DNA of 64,000 nt from Rhodococcus sp. SGAir0479 (GCF_005484805.1 NZ_CP039432.1:3224001-3288000); one strand, 5' to 3'. Counted from the stretch's first letter, positions 16,461 through 25,987 are shown. Notes: generated by a model not told the origin, from the sequence alone. Translations and numbers: made by a program.

Positions 16461-19295
16461 TTGCTTGTCATATTGATCGCCCACGCGATAGCCGCCGTTC
16501 TGGCTCCGCTCGTCGTGCGATCAATAGGGCGCAATGCGTTCTTCCCGCTCGCGCTGGTACCGCTGGCGAGCCTCGGCTGGGTCATCGCGAACTGGGGCAC
16601 CGAGCAGGAACTGAACATTCGCTGGGTGCCGGGCCTGTCGATGGACATCGACATGCGCTTCGACTCGCTGGCCGCGATCATGTCGCTGCTGGTGCTGGGC
16701 ATCGGCGCGCTGATCCTCGTGTACTGCGCCCGCTACTTCAAGGACGACGAACCCCGCCTCGGCATCTTCGCCGCCGAGATGGTCGCGTTCGCGGGCGCCA
16801 TGTTCGGGCTCGTGACCAGCGACAACATGCTCATCCTCTACACGTTCTGGGAACTGACGACGGTGCTGTCGTTCCTGCTCGTGGGCCACTACGCCGAGCG
16901 CGCGACCAGCCGCCGCGCCGCGACGCAGGCGCTGCTGGTGACCACCGCGGGCGGGCTGGCGATGCTCGTCGGCGTCATCATGCTCGGCCAGCTCGTCGGC
17001 AGCTACAACCTCTCCGACGTGGTCGCGAATCCCGCGAGCGGCTGGCTCGCGAACGTCGCGATCGTGTTGGTCCTGATCGGTGCCCTGTCCAAGTCGGCGA
17101 TCGTGCCGCTGCACTTCTGGCTGCCCGGCGCGATGGCCGCGCCCACCCCGGTGAGCGGTTATCTGCACGCCGCGGCGATGGTGAAGGCCGGCATCTACCT
17201 GGTGGCGCGGCTGGCGCCCGGCTACGCGGACTCCGCGCCGTGGCGGGTGACGATCATCGTGCTCGGACTGGCGTCGATGCTGCTGGCCGGCTGGCGTTCG
17301 CTGCGCTCGTTCGACCTGAAACTGGTGGCCGCGTTCGGCACCGTGAGCCAGCTCGGTTTCCTGATGGTCCTGGTCGGTGTCGGCTCACGGGACGCGGCGT
17401 TGGCCGGCATGACGATGGTCGTCGCGCACGCGATGTTCAAGGCGGCGCTGTTCATGGTCGTCGGCATCATCGACCACACCACCGGCACCCGTGACATCCG
17501 CAAGCTGGCCCGTCTCGGACACAACGCACCGTGGCTGGCCGCGACCGCGGCGCTCGCGGCCGCCTCGATGGCCGGACTGCCGCCGTTCCTGGGGTTCGTC
17601 GGCAAGGAGGCCGCGCTCGAATCGATCCTCACCGCGGACGGGCTCGAGCCGTGGGCACGGACCGCGACGGTGGCCGGTCTGGTGCTCGGCTCGATCCTCA
17701 CCGTCGCGTACAGCATCCGGTTCGTGTGGGGGGCGTTCGGCCGCAAGCGGCTGCGCCAGCCGAGCCCCGCCGTCGCGAACATGCACGCCCCCGGCGCGCT
17801 GTTCCTGGCCCCGCCCGCACTGCTCGCGGTCGCCGGTCTGGTGGCGGGACCGCTGGCGCCGCAGCTCGAGAAGCTGCTCACGCCGTACTCCACGACGCTG
17901 CCGGCCGGCCCGCACGCCGACTACCACCTGGCGTTGTGGCACGGGATCAACACCCCGCTGCTGCTCACCGTCGCGGTCATCGGCCTGGGCACGCTGCTGT
18001 TCGTCGCGCACCGGTGGGCGGTGCAGCGGCTGCGGTTCCAGCACCCGCCGCTGGGCAACGCCGACCGCGTGTACGACGCCACCCTGCGCGGCATGGACAC
18101 GCTGTCGATGCGGCTGACCGGCTTCACGCAGCGCGGGTCGCTGCCGCTGACGCAGTCGACGATCCTGGCGACGCTGGCGTTGCTGCCGGTGATCCTGCTG
18201 GCGCTGCGCACCGACGTGTGGGCGCAGATCCGGCTGTGGGAGTCGCCGCTGCAGCTCACCGTCGGACTGATGATGATGGCCGCCGCGCTGGCCGCGACCG
18301 TGCTGCGCAACCGGTTGGGCGCGGTGATCCTGGTGGGGTTGAGCGGCTACGGCTGCGGCGTCATCTTCGCGCTGCACGGCGCTCCCGACCTCGCGCTCAC
18401 CCAGTTCCTGGTCGAGACGCTCACCCTGGTGATCTTCGTGCTGGTCCTGCGGAAGCTGCCCGCCGAGATCGACGAGCGGCAGGCCATCGGCTTCAAGCTG
18501 CCGCGCGCGATCCTCGCGGTCGGGGTGGGTGCGGCCGTGACGACGCTCGCCGCGTACGCCATGAACGCGCGCAACTCGGCGCCCATCCAGCTGCAGCTGC
18601 CGGAGGCGGCGTACACGCTCGGTAACGGCCGCAACGTGGTGAACGTGCTGCTGGTCGACATCCGCGCGTGGGACACGCTCGGGGAGATCTCGGTGTTGCT
18701 GGTGGCCGCGACCGGCGTCGCGAGCCTGGTGTTCCGGCACCGCCGGTTCGGGACCGCGCCGCGGGTGGCGGACGCGCCCGCCGGAGTCCTCGAGGCGGCG
18801 TCGAACACCGAGACGACGTGGCTGCGCGGCGGCGACCTGATCGACCCGCGGCACCGGTCGCTGGTCCTCGAGGTCACCACCCGACTGATCTTCCCCACGA
18901 TGATGGTGCTGTCGGTCTACTTCTTCTTCTCGGGCCACAACGCTCCCGGCGGTGGTTTCGCGGGCGGGCTGACCGCGGGCCTCGCGCTGGTCCTGCGGTA
19001 CCTCGCCGGCGGGCGCTACGAGCTCGGTGAGGCCGTCCCGATCGACGCCGGCAAGATCCTCGGGCTCGGCCTGATGTTCGCGGCCGGCACCGCGGTGACG
19101 TCGCTGTTCCTCGGCGCCCCGCCGCTGTCGTCGGCGGTGTTCGAGGTGACGCTGCCGCTGCTGGGTCACATCAAACTCGTCACCGCACTGTTCTTCGACC
19201 TGGGGGTGTACCTGATCGTGGTGGGCCTGGTGCTCGACGTGCTCCGCAGTCTCGGGGCCCGCCTCGACGCCCAGGAGGAGGTGAACGCCCGATGA
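16461..19295 (+). CDS. mnhA: Na+/H+ antiporter subunit A with fused subunit B (MnhA-MnhB)
   Basis: A 944-residue polytopic protein, the largest subunit of the Mrp/Mnh multisubunit Na+(K+)/H+ antiporter. Residues about 1-480 are the complex-I ND5-like channel (FWELTTVLSFLLVGHY with its conserved Glu, LSKSAIVPLHFWLPGAMAAPTPVSGYLHAAAMVKAGIY with the conserved Lys and His); about 560-770 are the subunit-A C-terminal domain; about 780-944 correspond to MnhB (RLIFPTMMVLSVYFFFSGHN, then GGGFAGGLTAG). The A-B fusion is usual in many actinobacteria. The TTG at 16461 is chosen because the first membrane helix begins there and GGAG lies 6 nt upstream. First gene of mnhACDEFG. Confidence 0.96.
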   Translation: MLVILIAHAIAAVLAPLVVRSIGRNAFFPLALVPLASLGWVIANWGTEQELNIRWVPGLSMDIDMRFDSLAAIMSLLVLGIGALILVYCARYFKDDEPRLGIFAAEMVAFAGAMFGLVTSDNMLILYTFWELTTVLSFLLVGHYAERATSRRAATQALLVTTAGGLAMLVGVIMLGQLVGSYNLSDVVANPASGWLANVAIVLVLIGALSKSAIVPLHFWLPGAMAAPTPVSGYLHAAAMVKAGIYLVARLAPGYADSAPWRVTIIVLGLASMLLAGWRSLRSFDLKLVAAFGTVSQLGFLMVLVGVGSRDAALAGMTMVVAHAMFKAALFMVVGIIDHTTGTRDIRKLARLGHNAPWLAATAALAAASMAGLPPFLGFVGKEAALESILTADGLEPWARTATVAGLVLGSILTVAYSIRFVWGAFGRKRLRQPSPAVANMHAPGALFLAPPALLAVAGLVAGPLAPQLEKLLTPYSTTLPAGPHADYHLALWHGINTPLLLTVAVIGLGTLLFVAHRWAVQRLRFQHPPLGNADRVYDATLRGMDTLSMRLTGFTQRGSLPLTQSTILATLALLPVILLALRTDVWAQIRLWESPLQLTVGLMMMAAALAATVLRNRLGAVILVGLSGYGCGVIFALHGAPDLALTQFLVETLTLVIFVLVLRKLPAEIDERQAIGFKLPRAILAVGVGAAVTTLAAYAMNARNSAPIQLQLPEAAYTLGNGRNVVNVLLVDIRAWDTLGEISVLLVAATGVASLVFRHRRFGTAPRVADAPAGVLEAASNTETTWLRGGDLIDPRHRSLVLEVTTRLIFPTMMVLSVYFFFSGHNAPGGGFAGGLTAGLALVLRYLAGGRYELGEAVPIDAGKILGLGLMFAAGTAVTSLFLGAPPLSSAVFEVTLPLLGHIKLVTALFFDLGVYLIVVGLVLDVLRSLGARLDAQEEVNAR

Positions 19296-19846
19296 CCGCC
19301 GACCTCGCGTCGCTGATCCTCATCGGCGTCCTCACCTCCGCCGGCGTGTACCTGCTGATCGAACGCAGCATCACCCGCATGCTGCTGGGGTTGCTGCTCA
19401 TCGGCAACGCCGTCAACCTGCTGATCCTCACCGCGGGCGGCCGGGCCGGCAACCCGCCGATCGTGGGCCGCGACTCCGTGCACGAGGAGATGGCCGACCC
19501 GCTGGCCCAGGCGATGATCCTCACCGCGATCGTCATCACGATGGGCATCGCCGCGTTCGTGCTGGCGCTGGCCTACCGCTCGTTCAAGATCACCACCGCG
19601 GACCGGGTCGAGGACGACATCGAGGACACCAAGGTGTCCAAGCGGCGCAGTCTCGCCGAGGCCCCGGACCGCGACCGCTCCGACGACCCACTCACCGGCG
19701 CCCCGTCCAAGAGCGGCGACGCGTTCGACTCGGAAGGCAACCCGATCCCCGTCGACCTGGTCGAGGACCCCGAGGACTACACCGACTACGACGACGTCCG
19801 GCCGGACGACGAACTGGAAGCCGAGACCCCGGGAGGATCGCGATGA
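19292..19846 (+). CDS. mnhC: Na+/H+ antiporter subunit C, with acidic C-terminal tail
   Basis: The first 115 residues are a normal MnhC/NuoK-like subunit with three membrane helices (LIGVLTSAGVYLLIERS, the GLLLIGNAVNLLIL helix and the MILTAIVITMGIAAFVLAL helix). The remaining about 70 residues form a hydrophilic tail full of Asp and Glu, absent from most family members, which are about 113-125 residues long. The gene overlaps mnhA and mnhD by 4 bp (ATGA), so the operon is translationally coupled. It works in the membrane antiporter complex. Confidence 0.94.
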   Translation: MTADLASLILIGVLTSAGVYLLIERSITRMLLGLLLIGNAVNLLILTAGGRAGNPPIVGRDSVHEEMADPLAQAMILTAIVITMGIAAFVLALAYRSFKITTADRVEDDIEDTKVSKRRSLAEAPDRDRSDDPLTGAPSKSGDAFDSEGNPIPVDLVEDPEDYTDYDDVRPDDELEAETPGGSR

Positions 19847-21444
19847 CGCTCTCCCCCGACCTGATCGGCACTCTGGCACCGCTGCCCGTCCTGCTCCCGA
19901 TGATCGCCGCCGCGGTCACGCTCATCCTGGGTCGCCGCCCCACCGCGCAGCGCTGGATCACCCTGGCCGCGCTGGTCGGCGTCACCGCGGTGTCGGCGAT
20001 GCTGCTCTACCTCGCCGATCGGCACGGCACCACCGCGATCCAGGTGGGCGGCTGGGACACCCCGATCGGTATCACGCTGGTCGTCGACCGGCTGTCGGCG
20101 CTGATGCTGCTGGTGTCGTCGATCGTGCTGCTCGCGGTCATGATCTATTCGATCGGCCAGGGCATCCGGGACGGCCACGAACACCAGCCGGTGTCGATCT
20201 TCCTGCCGACCTACCTGGCGCTGACCGCGGGCGTGTGCAACGCCTTCCTGGCGGGCGACCTGTTCAACCTGTACGTCGGGTTCGAGGTGCTGCTGGCGGC
20301 GAGCTTCGTGCTGCTGACCCTGGGCGCGAGCGCCGACCGGGTCCGGGCCGGCGTCTCGTACGTCATGGTCTCGATGGTGTCGTCGCTGATCTTCCTCTGC
20401 GGCATGGCGTTCGCGTACGCCGCGACCGGCACCCTCAACCTCGCGCAGATGGCGCAGCGGCTCGACGACATCCCCGTCGGCACCCGCATGGCGATCTTCG
20501 GGGTGCTGCTGGTGGCGTTCGGCATCAAGGCGGCGATCTTTCCGCTCTCGACGTGGCTGCCGGACTCCTACCCCACCGCTCCGGCCCCGGTCACTGCGGT
20601 GTTCGCGGGCCTGCTCACCAAGGTCGGCGTGTACGCGATCATCCGCGCCCACACCCTGCTGTTCCCGCAGGGCGAGCTCGACAACGTGCTGATGGTGTGC
20701 GGTCTGCTCACGATGATCGTGGGCATCCTCGGCGCGATCGCGCAGACCGACATCAAACGTCTGCTGTCGTTCACGCTGGTCAGTCACATCGGCTACATGA
20801 TCTTCGGTGTCGCGTTGTCGACGCAGTCCGGGCTCTCCGGCGCCGTCTACTACGTGGCCCACCACATCGTCGTGCAGACCACGTTGTTCCTGGTGGTCGG
20901 GCTCATCGAGCGGCAGGCCGGATCGTCGTCGCTGCGCCGGCTCGGCGGGCTCGCGGCGGCCAGCCCGGTGCTGGCGATCGTCTTCCTGATCCCGGCGCTC
21001 AACCTCGGCGGCATCCCGCCGTTCTCCGGGTTCATCGGGAAGATCGCGCTGCTGCAGGCCGGTGTCGCGCATCCGAGTGCGCTGTCGTGGATGCTCGTCG
21101 CGGGCGGCACCGTCACCAGCCTGTTGACGCTGTACGCGGTGGCCCGCGTGTGGACCAAGGCGTTCTGGCGGGCCCGCGCCGACGCCCCCGAGGGCGATCT
21201 CGCGGACGTGAGCCCGTCGGCGCTCATCGACGAGTCCGAGGAGGACATCGCGTTCGTCGACCGCGAGGACGTGGGCCGGATGCCGGTGTTCATGCTGCTG
21301 CCGACGATCGGACTGGTGGGCGTGGGCCTGGCGCTCACGATCTTCGCCGGCCCGATGATCGGGATCAGCGACCGGGCGGCGCAGGACCTGCAGAACCGCG
21401 ACGTCTACATCACCGCGGTCCTGGGCGAGGGAGGTGACCGATGA
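19843..21444 (+). CDS. mnhD: Na+/H+ antiporter subunit D
   Basis: A 533-residue complex-I ND2/ND4-like channel subunit with about fourteen membrane helices. Typical phrases are LYVGFEVLLAASFVLLTLGA, with the conserved Glu, and FGIKAAIFPLSTWLPDSYPTAPAPVTAVF, with the conserved Lys. Together with MnhA it forms the two proton/ion pathways of the Mrp complex. A charged insertion (about 445-480) precedes the last helix. ATG overlaps the end of mnhC by 4 bp and the gene overlaps mnhE by 4 bp. Confidence 0.95.
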   Translation: MTLSPDLIGTLAPLPVLLPMIAAAVTLILGRRPTAQRWITLAALVGVTAVSAMLLYLADRHGTTAIQVGGWDTPIGITLVVDRLSALMLLVSSIVLLAVMIYSIGQGIRDGHEHQPVSIFLPTYLALTAGVCNAFLAGDLFNLYVGFEVLLAASFVLLTLGASADRVRAGVSYVMVSMVSSLIFLCGMAFAYAATGTLNLAQMAQRLDDIPVGTRMAIFGVLLVAFGIKAAIFPLSTWLPDSYPTAPAPVTAVFAGLLTKVGVYAIIRAHTLLFPQGELDNVLMVCGLLTMIVGILGAIAQTDIKRLLSFTLVSHIGYMIFGVALSTQSGLSGAVYYVAHHIVVQTTLFLVVGLIERQAGSSSLRRLGGLAAASPVLAIVFLIPALNLGGIPPFSGFIGKIALLQAGVAHPSALSWMLVAGGTVTSLLTLYAVARVWTKAFWRARADAPEGDLADVSPSALIDESEEDIAFVDREDVGRMPVFMLLPTIGLVGVGLALTIFAGPMIGISDRAAQDLQNRDVYITAVLGEGGDR

Positions 21445-22013
21445 CCCGCGAACGCGTCCTGCGCGTCGGCATCCTGGCGTGGCTGGCGCTGGTGTGGATC
21501 CTGCTGTGGGGCCAGTTCAGCATCGCCAACCTGGTCGGCGGACTCGTCGTCGGGCTGCTGATCATGTGGCTGCTGCCGCTGCCACGGGTGCCGGTCGAGG
21601 GCCGCGTGCACCTGTTCTCGATCGTCAAACTGATCGGGGTGATCGTCTTCTACGCCGCGCAGTCGAGCGTGCAGGTGGCGTGGCTGGCGATCCGGCCCGG
21701 CCCGCCGCCGGTCACCGGGGTGCTGCGCTGCAAGCTGGGCATCAAGTCGGATCTGGTGCTCACGCTGTGCATCGACGTGCTGAACCTGATCCCGGGCACC
21801 ATGGTGCTCGAGGTGGACCAGCCCCGACGCGCGGTGTACGTCCACGTTCTCGACGTGGGCACCACCAAGGCGGTGGACCAGTTCTACCGCTCGGTGCGCC
21901 AGCTCGAGCGGCTGTTCATCGCGTCGTTCGAGCGGGACTCGGATTGGCAGCCGGCGCCGTGGCATCTGCGCGACTACGACTACCACGGACAAGGCAGGGA
22001 GGACGGGGCATGA
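21441..22013 (+). CDS. mnhE: Na+/H+ antiporter subunit E
   Basis: A 190-residue MnhE subunit: two to three N-terminal membrane helices (WLALVWILLWGQFSIANLVGGLVVG and the following segment), then a cytoplasmic domain with the family phrase SDLVLTLCIDVLNLIPGTMVLEV and a His/Asp-containing strand (YVHVLDVG). It is somewhat longer than the usual 160 residues because of its C-terminal tail. Start and stop overlap its neighbours by 4 bp. Confidence 0.93.
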   Translation: MTRERVLRVGILAWLALVWILLWGQFSIANLVGGLVVGLLIMWLLPLPRVPVEGRVHLFSIVKLIGVIVFYAAQSSVQVAWLAIRPGPPPVTGVLRCKLGIKSDLVLTLCIDVLNLIPGTMVLEVDQPRRAVYVHVLDVGTTKAVDQFYRSVRQLERLFIASFERDSDWQPAPWHLRDYDYHGQGREDGA

Positions 22014-22270
22014 CAGCCGTGATGATCATTGCCGGGACGATGCTGGTGGTGGCGGCGCTGCTGACCACCTACCGGCTGCTGGCCGGGCCGGGCAGCCTCG
22101 ACCGGCTGGTCGCGATGGACACCCTCGTCGCCACCGCGATCTGCGGGCTCGCGGTGTGGGCGGCGAACAGCGGCGACACCTCGATCGTGCCCGCCATGGT
22201 GGCGCTCGCGCTGGTCGGCTTCGTCGGCTCGGTGAGTGTGGCCCGCTTCCGGGTGAGTGACGACTCGTGA
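22010..22270 (+). CDS. mnhF: Na+/H+ antiporter subunit F
   Basis: An 86-residue MnhF subunit with three membrane helices and the family phrase LLAGPGSLDRLVAMDTLVA between the first two. Its conserved Asp residues lie near the predicted cation route. ATG at 22010 overlaps the mnhE stop by 4 bp and the end overlaps mnhG by 4 bp. Confidence 0.93.
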   Translation: MTAVMIIAGTMLVVAALLTTYRLLAGPGSLDRLVAMDTLVATAICGLAVWAANSGDTSIVPAMVALALVGFVGSVSVARFRVSDDS

Positions 22271-22608
22271 ACACCGTCCTCGACGTCCTCGCCGCCGCCT
22301 GCATCCTCATCGGCTCGCTGCTCGCGCTCACCGCGGCCATCGGCATCGTCCGCTTCCCCGACACCCTCTCGCGTATGCACGCGGCCACCAAACCGCAGGT
22401 CGTCGGCCTGGTGCTGGTGTTGATCGGCGCGGTGATCCGGCTGCACGGCAACGTCGACATCTGGATGCTGGTGCTCATCGGGCTGTTCACGCTGCTCACC
22501 GCGCCGGTGATCGCGCACAGCGTCGGCCGCGTCGCCTACCGCGAGCAGCGCGGCCGGGACGGGCTGCTCATGGACCAGCACGACGACACCCCGGGCTCCT
22601 TCCGGTAG
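22267..22608 (+). CDS. mnhG: Na+/H+ antiporter subunit G
   Basis: A 113-residue MnhG subunit: three membrane helices with the family phrase IGIVRFPDTLSRMHAATKPQ linking helices one and two. The GTG start overlaps the mnhF stop. It is the last gene of the antiporter operon, which supports sodium and alkali tolerance and pH homeostasis by exporting Na+ for H+. Confidence 0.93.
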   Translation: MNTVLDVLAAACILIGSLLALTAAIGIVRFPDTLSRMHAATKPQVVGLVLVLIGAVIRLHGNVDIWMLVLIGLFTLLTAPVIAHSVGRVAYREQRGRDGLLMDQHDDTPGSFR

Positions 22609-22624
22609 CCCCCGTCGTGCGCAC

Positions 22625-23947
22625 TCAGCGCGCGGTCGGGGCGTCCGCCGGGAGCGGCAGGGACGAAGAACGCGGGGCGACGGGGTCCCGGTAGAACGTG
22701 CGCCAGTGGGCGTAGGCGTAGAGCGCGGGCACACCGAGCAGTAGCGGGGCCGACACCACCGGGTACTGCGCGATCTCGACCGCGAGGAACCGGTAGCTCA
22801 GCAACAGCGCAGCCAACAGCGCGGTGCCCCCGACGACCAGGCGGATCCGGAACCATCCCCAGCCGCGCTCGGGGGCGCGCAGCACCGACTCCAGCGTCAG
22901 CGTCAGCACGGCGCCGGCGATGAGGTCGACGCCGTAGTGGTAACCGAACCCCAGCGTCGCGCTGAGCGTGCACACCAGCCAGAACGTGCCACCCCAGCGC
23001 AGCCAGCGCGGCCCCTGCCGCGAGTGCAGGAAGATCGCCAGCGCCCACGCGGTGTGCAGGCTGGGCATGCAGTTTCGGGGGGTGGCGCCGTCGAACGGCA
23101 GCGGCGACGGCGTCAGGTCGAACGGCACCAGCGACGGCCAGAAGTCGCCCACCTCGAAGCCGTTGCCGTCGGCGCCGAACGCGAAGATGGGGCCCACGAC
23201 CGGGAACAGGATGTAGAAGATCGGTCCGACGAGTCCGATCAGCAGGAACGTGCGCACCAGGTGGTGCGACGGCCAGCCGTTGCGCAGCTGGTACAGCGCG
23301 ACGACGATCGCGGCGACCGGCAGCTCGATGTACACCCAGTGCAGGACGCCGTACCCGACCGAGCCGAGCGCGTCGACCACCTCGCCCATCACCCACGACG
23401 GGTTGCCGAGCGCGTGGTCGGCGAGCTGGACGTACTGGTCGAGGACCTGCGGGCCGGCGAGGACGGTGATGTGCAACCACACGTCGCCGAACTTGGTGGC
23501 GACGATCAGCAGCGCGCCCAGTCCGACGCCCATGAGCGCGTTGCGCCGCTGCTCGCCTTGCCACTTCCAGCCCGCCCAGACGCCGAGCCCGGTCAGCACG
23601 AGCACGGCGCCGTTGCCGACGGTGAGCGGGCCCCCGGCCAGGTAGCGGACGGCGGCGATCACGACGTCGATCGCGGCGGCACTCGACAGCGCCACGATCC
23701 GCTGCCGGTTGGTGAGCCCGACCATCGCCAGCACCAGACCGGCCCACGGCACCGACGCCGACTTGGGGGTGCCCACGAAGTCGTCGAGGAGGCTGTCCAG
23801 CGGCCCCTGGAAACCGCGGCCGGACGCGAAGACCTGCAGCCCGGTGAGGGTGGCGATCACCGCGACGACGGCGGTCGCCAGCAAGATGTTCCGGGTTCGA
23901 CCGGTGAGCCGCACCGGCTCCGTATGCGCACCACCGTCCACAAACAC
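22625..23947 (-). CDS. PAP2-family membrane phosphatase/transferase
   Basis: A polytopic protein of 440 residues. The C-terminal half has the PAP2 (inositolphosphotransferase-like) motifs: ATPRNCMPSLHTAWAL with the Ser-Leu-His centre and FGYHYGVDLIAG with the second catalytic His. It probably acts on a lipid-linked phosphate or transfers a phospho-head group; mycobacterial relatives are annotated as PAP2 or phosphoinositol-lipid enzymes. The GTG at 23947 is proposed as start because a TACTAT box ends 7 nt before it; the ATG at 23956 would add three residues but overlaps that box. It converges with the Mrp operon. Confidence 0.85.
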   Translation of the reverse strand: MFVDGGAHTEPVRLTGRTRNILLATAVVAVIATLTGLQVFASGRGFQGPLDSLLDDFVGTPKSASVPWAGLVLAMVGLTNRQRIVALSSAAAIDVVIAAVRYLAGGPLTVGNGAVLVLTGLGVWAGWKWQGEQRRNALMGVGLGALLIVATKFGDVWLHITVLAGPQVLDQYVQLADHALGNPSWVMGEVVDALGSVGYGVLHWVYIELPVAAIVVALYQLRNGWPSHHLVRTFLLIGLVGPIFYILFPVVGPIFAFGADGNGFEVGDFWPSLVPFDLTPSPLPFDGATPRNCMPSLHTAWALAIFLHSRQGPRWLRWGGTFWLVCTLSATLGFGYHYGVDLIAGAVLTLTLESVLRAPERGWGWFRIRLVVGGTALLAALLLSYRFLAVEIAQYPVVSAPLLLGVPALYAYAHWRTFYRDPVAPRSSSLPLPADAPTAR

Positions 23948-23954
23948 GCCGTCC

Positions 23955-23960
23955 ATAGTA
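23955..23960 (-). promoter_or_regulatory. Leaderless-type -10 box (TACTAT) for the PAP2 gene
   Basis: The minus strand reads TACTATG; TACTAT ends 7 nt before the GTG at 23947. The ATG at 23956 lies inside the box and would precede the transcript start. Confidence 0.45.
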
Positions 23961-23980
23961 AACGGCGGGTGAATCGGGTC

Positions 23981-25099
23981 TTACGTGTCGAGTTCGTCGA
24001 CCAGGGAGCTGACGACGGCGCGGACGTCACCGCCGGTCGCGGCGGCCACCTTGCGCTGACGTTGGTACGACGCCCCGCGGCGCGGGATGTCGGCGACGCG
24101 CGCGAGTTCGTCCGCGCAGCCGAGCCGCACCGCGGTGGGGGTGAGCTTCTCGAGCAGCTCGTCGAGGTCGTCGGTGACCAGGCGTTCACGGTTGTCGGCG
24201 CCGAGGATCACTTCGGCGTCGAGCCCGTACCGGGCGGCGCGCCACTTGTTCTCCTGCACGTGCCACGGCGGCATGGACGGCAGCGTCTCCCCCGCCTCGA
24301 GGCGGGTGTCGAGATCGACGATCAGGCAGTGGATGAGCGCGACGAGCGCGCTCAGTTCACTGAAGGACGAGATGCCGTCGCAGACGCGGACCTCGATGGT
24401 GCCCCAACGGGGCGCCGGACGGATGTCCCAGTGCAGTCCGCCGAGGTCACCGATGACGCCGGTGGTGATCTGGTCGTCCACGTAACCCTCGAACTGCGTC
24501 CAGTTCTCGAACTGGAACGGCAGCCCGGCCGTCGGCAGCTGCTGGAACATGAGCGCCCGGTTGCTGGCGTATCCGGTGTCGACACCGGTCCACATCGGCG
24601 AGGACGCCGACAGCGCCAGCAGGTGCGGGTACTTCAGCAGCAGCGCGTTGAGGATCGGGAACACCTTCTCCTTCGCGGAGATCCCGACGTGTACGTGCAC
24701 GCCCCAGATGAGCATCTGCCGTCCCCACCACTGGGTGCGCTCGATGAGCTCGTCGTAGTGCGGGGTGCGGGTGATCAACTGGGTGGACCATTGCGCGAAC
24801 GGGTGCGTGCCCGCACACATGAGATCGACGCCCAGCGGGTCGGCGGCCCGGCGGACCAGTGACATGGTCTCGGCGAGGTCGTCGACGGCCTCGCCCACGT
24901 TGTCGCAGACGCCGGTGACGAGCTCGACGGTGTTACGCAGCAACTCCTTGGTGGCGCGAGGTTTCTCGGCCAGTTCGCCGACGGCGTCGAAAACTTCCGC
25001 GGCGGTGTTGGAGAGGTCGCGGGTGGTGCGGTCGACCAGCGCGATCTCCCATTCCACTCCGATGGTCGGACGCGGTGATGCTGCGAAGGGGATGCCCAC
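23981..25099 (-). CDS. YbdK-type carboxylate-amine ligase (GCS2 family)
   Basis: The 372-residue protein belongs to the glutamate-cysteine ligase family 2 / YbdK group. It opens with TIGVEWEIALVD and has the family phrases GTHPFAQW, IWGVHVHVGI, SSPMWTGVDTGYASNR and WDIRPAPRWGTIEVRVCDG, which hold the metal and nucleotide ligands. It joins a carboxylate to an amine using ATP; gamma-glutamylcysteine formation is only a weak activity in relatives and mycolata use mycothiol, so the true substrate is open. The GTG start matches the conserved N-terminus. It is the counterpart of Rv0433, next to sodC as in mycobacteria. Confidence 0.92.
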   Translation of the reverse strand: MGIPFAASPRPTIGVEWEIALVDRTTRDLSNTAAEVFDAVGELAEKPRATKELLRNTVELVTGVCDNVGEAVDDLAETMSLVRRAADPLGVDLMCAGTHPFAQWSTQLITRTPHYDELIERTQWWGRQMLIWGVHVHVGISAKEKVFPILNALLLKYPHLLALSASSPMWTGVDTGYASNRALMFQQLPTAGLPFQFENWTQFEGYVDDQITTGVIGDLGGLHWDIRPAPRWGTIEVRVCDGISSFSELSALVALIHCLIVDLDTRLEAGETLPSMPPWHVQENKWRAARYGLDAEVILGADNRERLVTDDLDELLEKLTPTAVRLGCADELARVADIPRRGASYQRQRKVAAATGGDVRAVVSSLVDELDT

Positions 25100-25165
25100 A
25101 GAAACGATCCAACCACAGCGTCCAGGGGCACGCAGGACACGACGAATCGCCCACCGGAACGCCGA

Positions 25166-25191
25166 ACGGCGGGGCCCTCAGGCCCCGCCGT
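25166..25191 (-). terminator. Hairpin terminator after sodC
   Basis: An 11-bp perfect GC stem (25166-25176 with 25181-25191) and loop CTCA lie 24 nt beyond the sodC stop. Confidence 0.7.
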
Positions 25192-25214
25192 CCAGGTGAT
25201 TCGTGTGCCGTGGA

Positions 25215-25925
25215 TCAGGCGCCGATGACACCGCATGCGACGCGTCCGCCGGCGTCACCGGTGGTCAGCGTCTGCTGGTCCGGGACGGGCGCGTTGTCGG
25301 GCAGCGCGTAGCGGGTGGGAACGTTCGCGAAGTTGTCGGCGTCCGCGTGGATCATCAGCGCGGTGCCCTTGCCGTCGTTCTTCAGGTCGTCGAGCGTGAA
25401 GGCGTCGGTGGTGGTGACCAGGTACGCCTTGCCGTCCTCGCGCACCTCGAGGGAGGTGAGGTCGCCGCTGGCCGGGTGACCGGTGTGGCCCGCCACCTGG
25501 AAGTGGCCACCCGCGGAGAGGAAGTTGCCGGGCTCGCCGCCGGTGGGGGCGACGGAGTTGGGCTCGCACTTGCCGACCGAGTGGATGTGCATCCCGTGGA
25601 AGCCGGGCGTCAGGCCCTGCGCGTCGACGGTGATCTGCACGTAGCCGTCGGTCTCGGTGAGCGTCGCGGTGCCCACCTGGCTGCCCTTGGCGTCCTTGAG
25701 TTGCACCGACACGTTGTCCGCGGAGGCAGTGGTGGTGGCGTGCTCGGAACCGCCCTCGCCGTGCTCGCCGCCCGGAGCGGCGGAACCCGTCCACACCGGC
25801 GGGGTGGTGCCGGGCTGGTCGCTGGGCTCCTCGTTGTTCGAGCACGCGGTCAGCCCCAGCGCGGCGATCGCGACCAACGGGGTCACGACGCGCCAGGACT
25901 TGCGACGAGTGAATTGCGGGGCCAT
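25215..25925 (-). CDS. sodC: Cu/Zn superoxide dismutase lipoprotein
   Basis: A 236-residue exported lipoprotein. The signal peptide ends in the lipobox LTAC (Cys near residue 28). A Ser/Thr/Glu/His-rich linker follows (about 30-75), then the Cu/Zn SOD beta-barrel with the metal ligands in [28 protein letters not shown] and the electrostatic [11 protein letters not shown] end with its disulfide Cys. It converts superoxide to hydrogen peroxide at the cell surface, protecting the envelope. The ATG at 25925 has an AAGGAG site 7 nt upstream and a TATGAT promoter box. Matches Rv0432. Confidence 0.95.
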   Translation of the reverse strand: MAPQFTRRKSWRVVTPLVAIAALGLTACSNNEEPSDQPGTTPPVWTGSAAPGGEHGEGGSEHATTTASADNVSVQLKDAKGSQVGTATLTETDGYVQITVDAQGLTPGFHGMHIHSVGKCEPNSVAPTGGEPGNFLSAGGHFQVAGHTGHPASGDLTSLEVREDGKAYLVTTTDAFTLDDLKNDGKGTALMIHADADNFANVPTRYALPDNAPVPDQQTLTTGDAGGRVACGVIGA

Positions 25926-25962
25926 CGAACCGCTCCTTCGAGGTGGTTGAAATCTGCCGATG

Positions 25963-25968
25963 ATCATA
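25963..25968 (-). promoter_or_regulatory. Candidate -10 box of sodC
   Basis: The minus strand reads TATGAT, giving a leader of about 30 nt that includes the AAGGAG ribosome site at 25933-25938. Confidence 0.45.
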
Positions 25969-25987
25969 ACGAGCAGGGCCGGTGGTC

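Noticed and set aside
15842-16702. Longer NUDIX protein starting at 16702
   Set aside because: The extra 146 residues are antisense to the Mrp operon start and unconserved; the GTG at 16264 has a promoter box 7 nt upstream.
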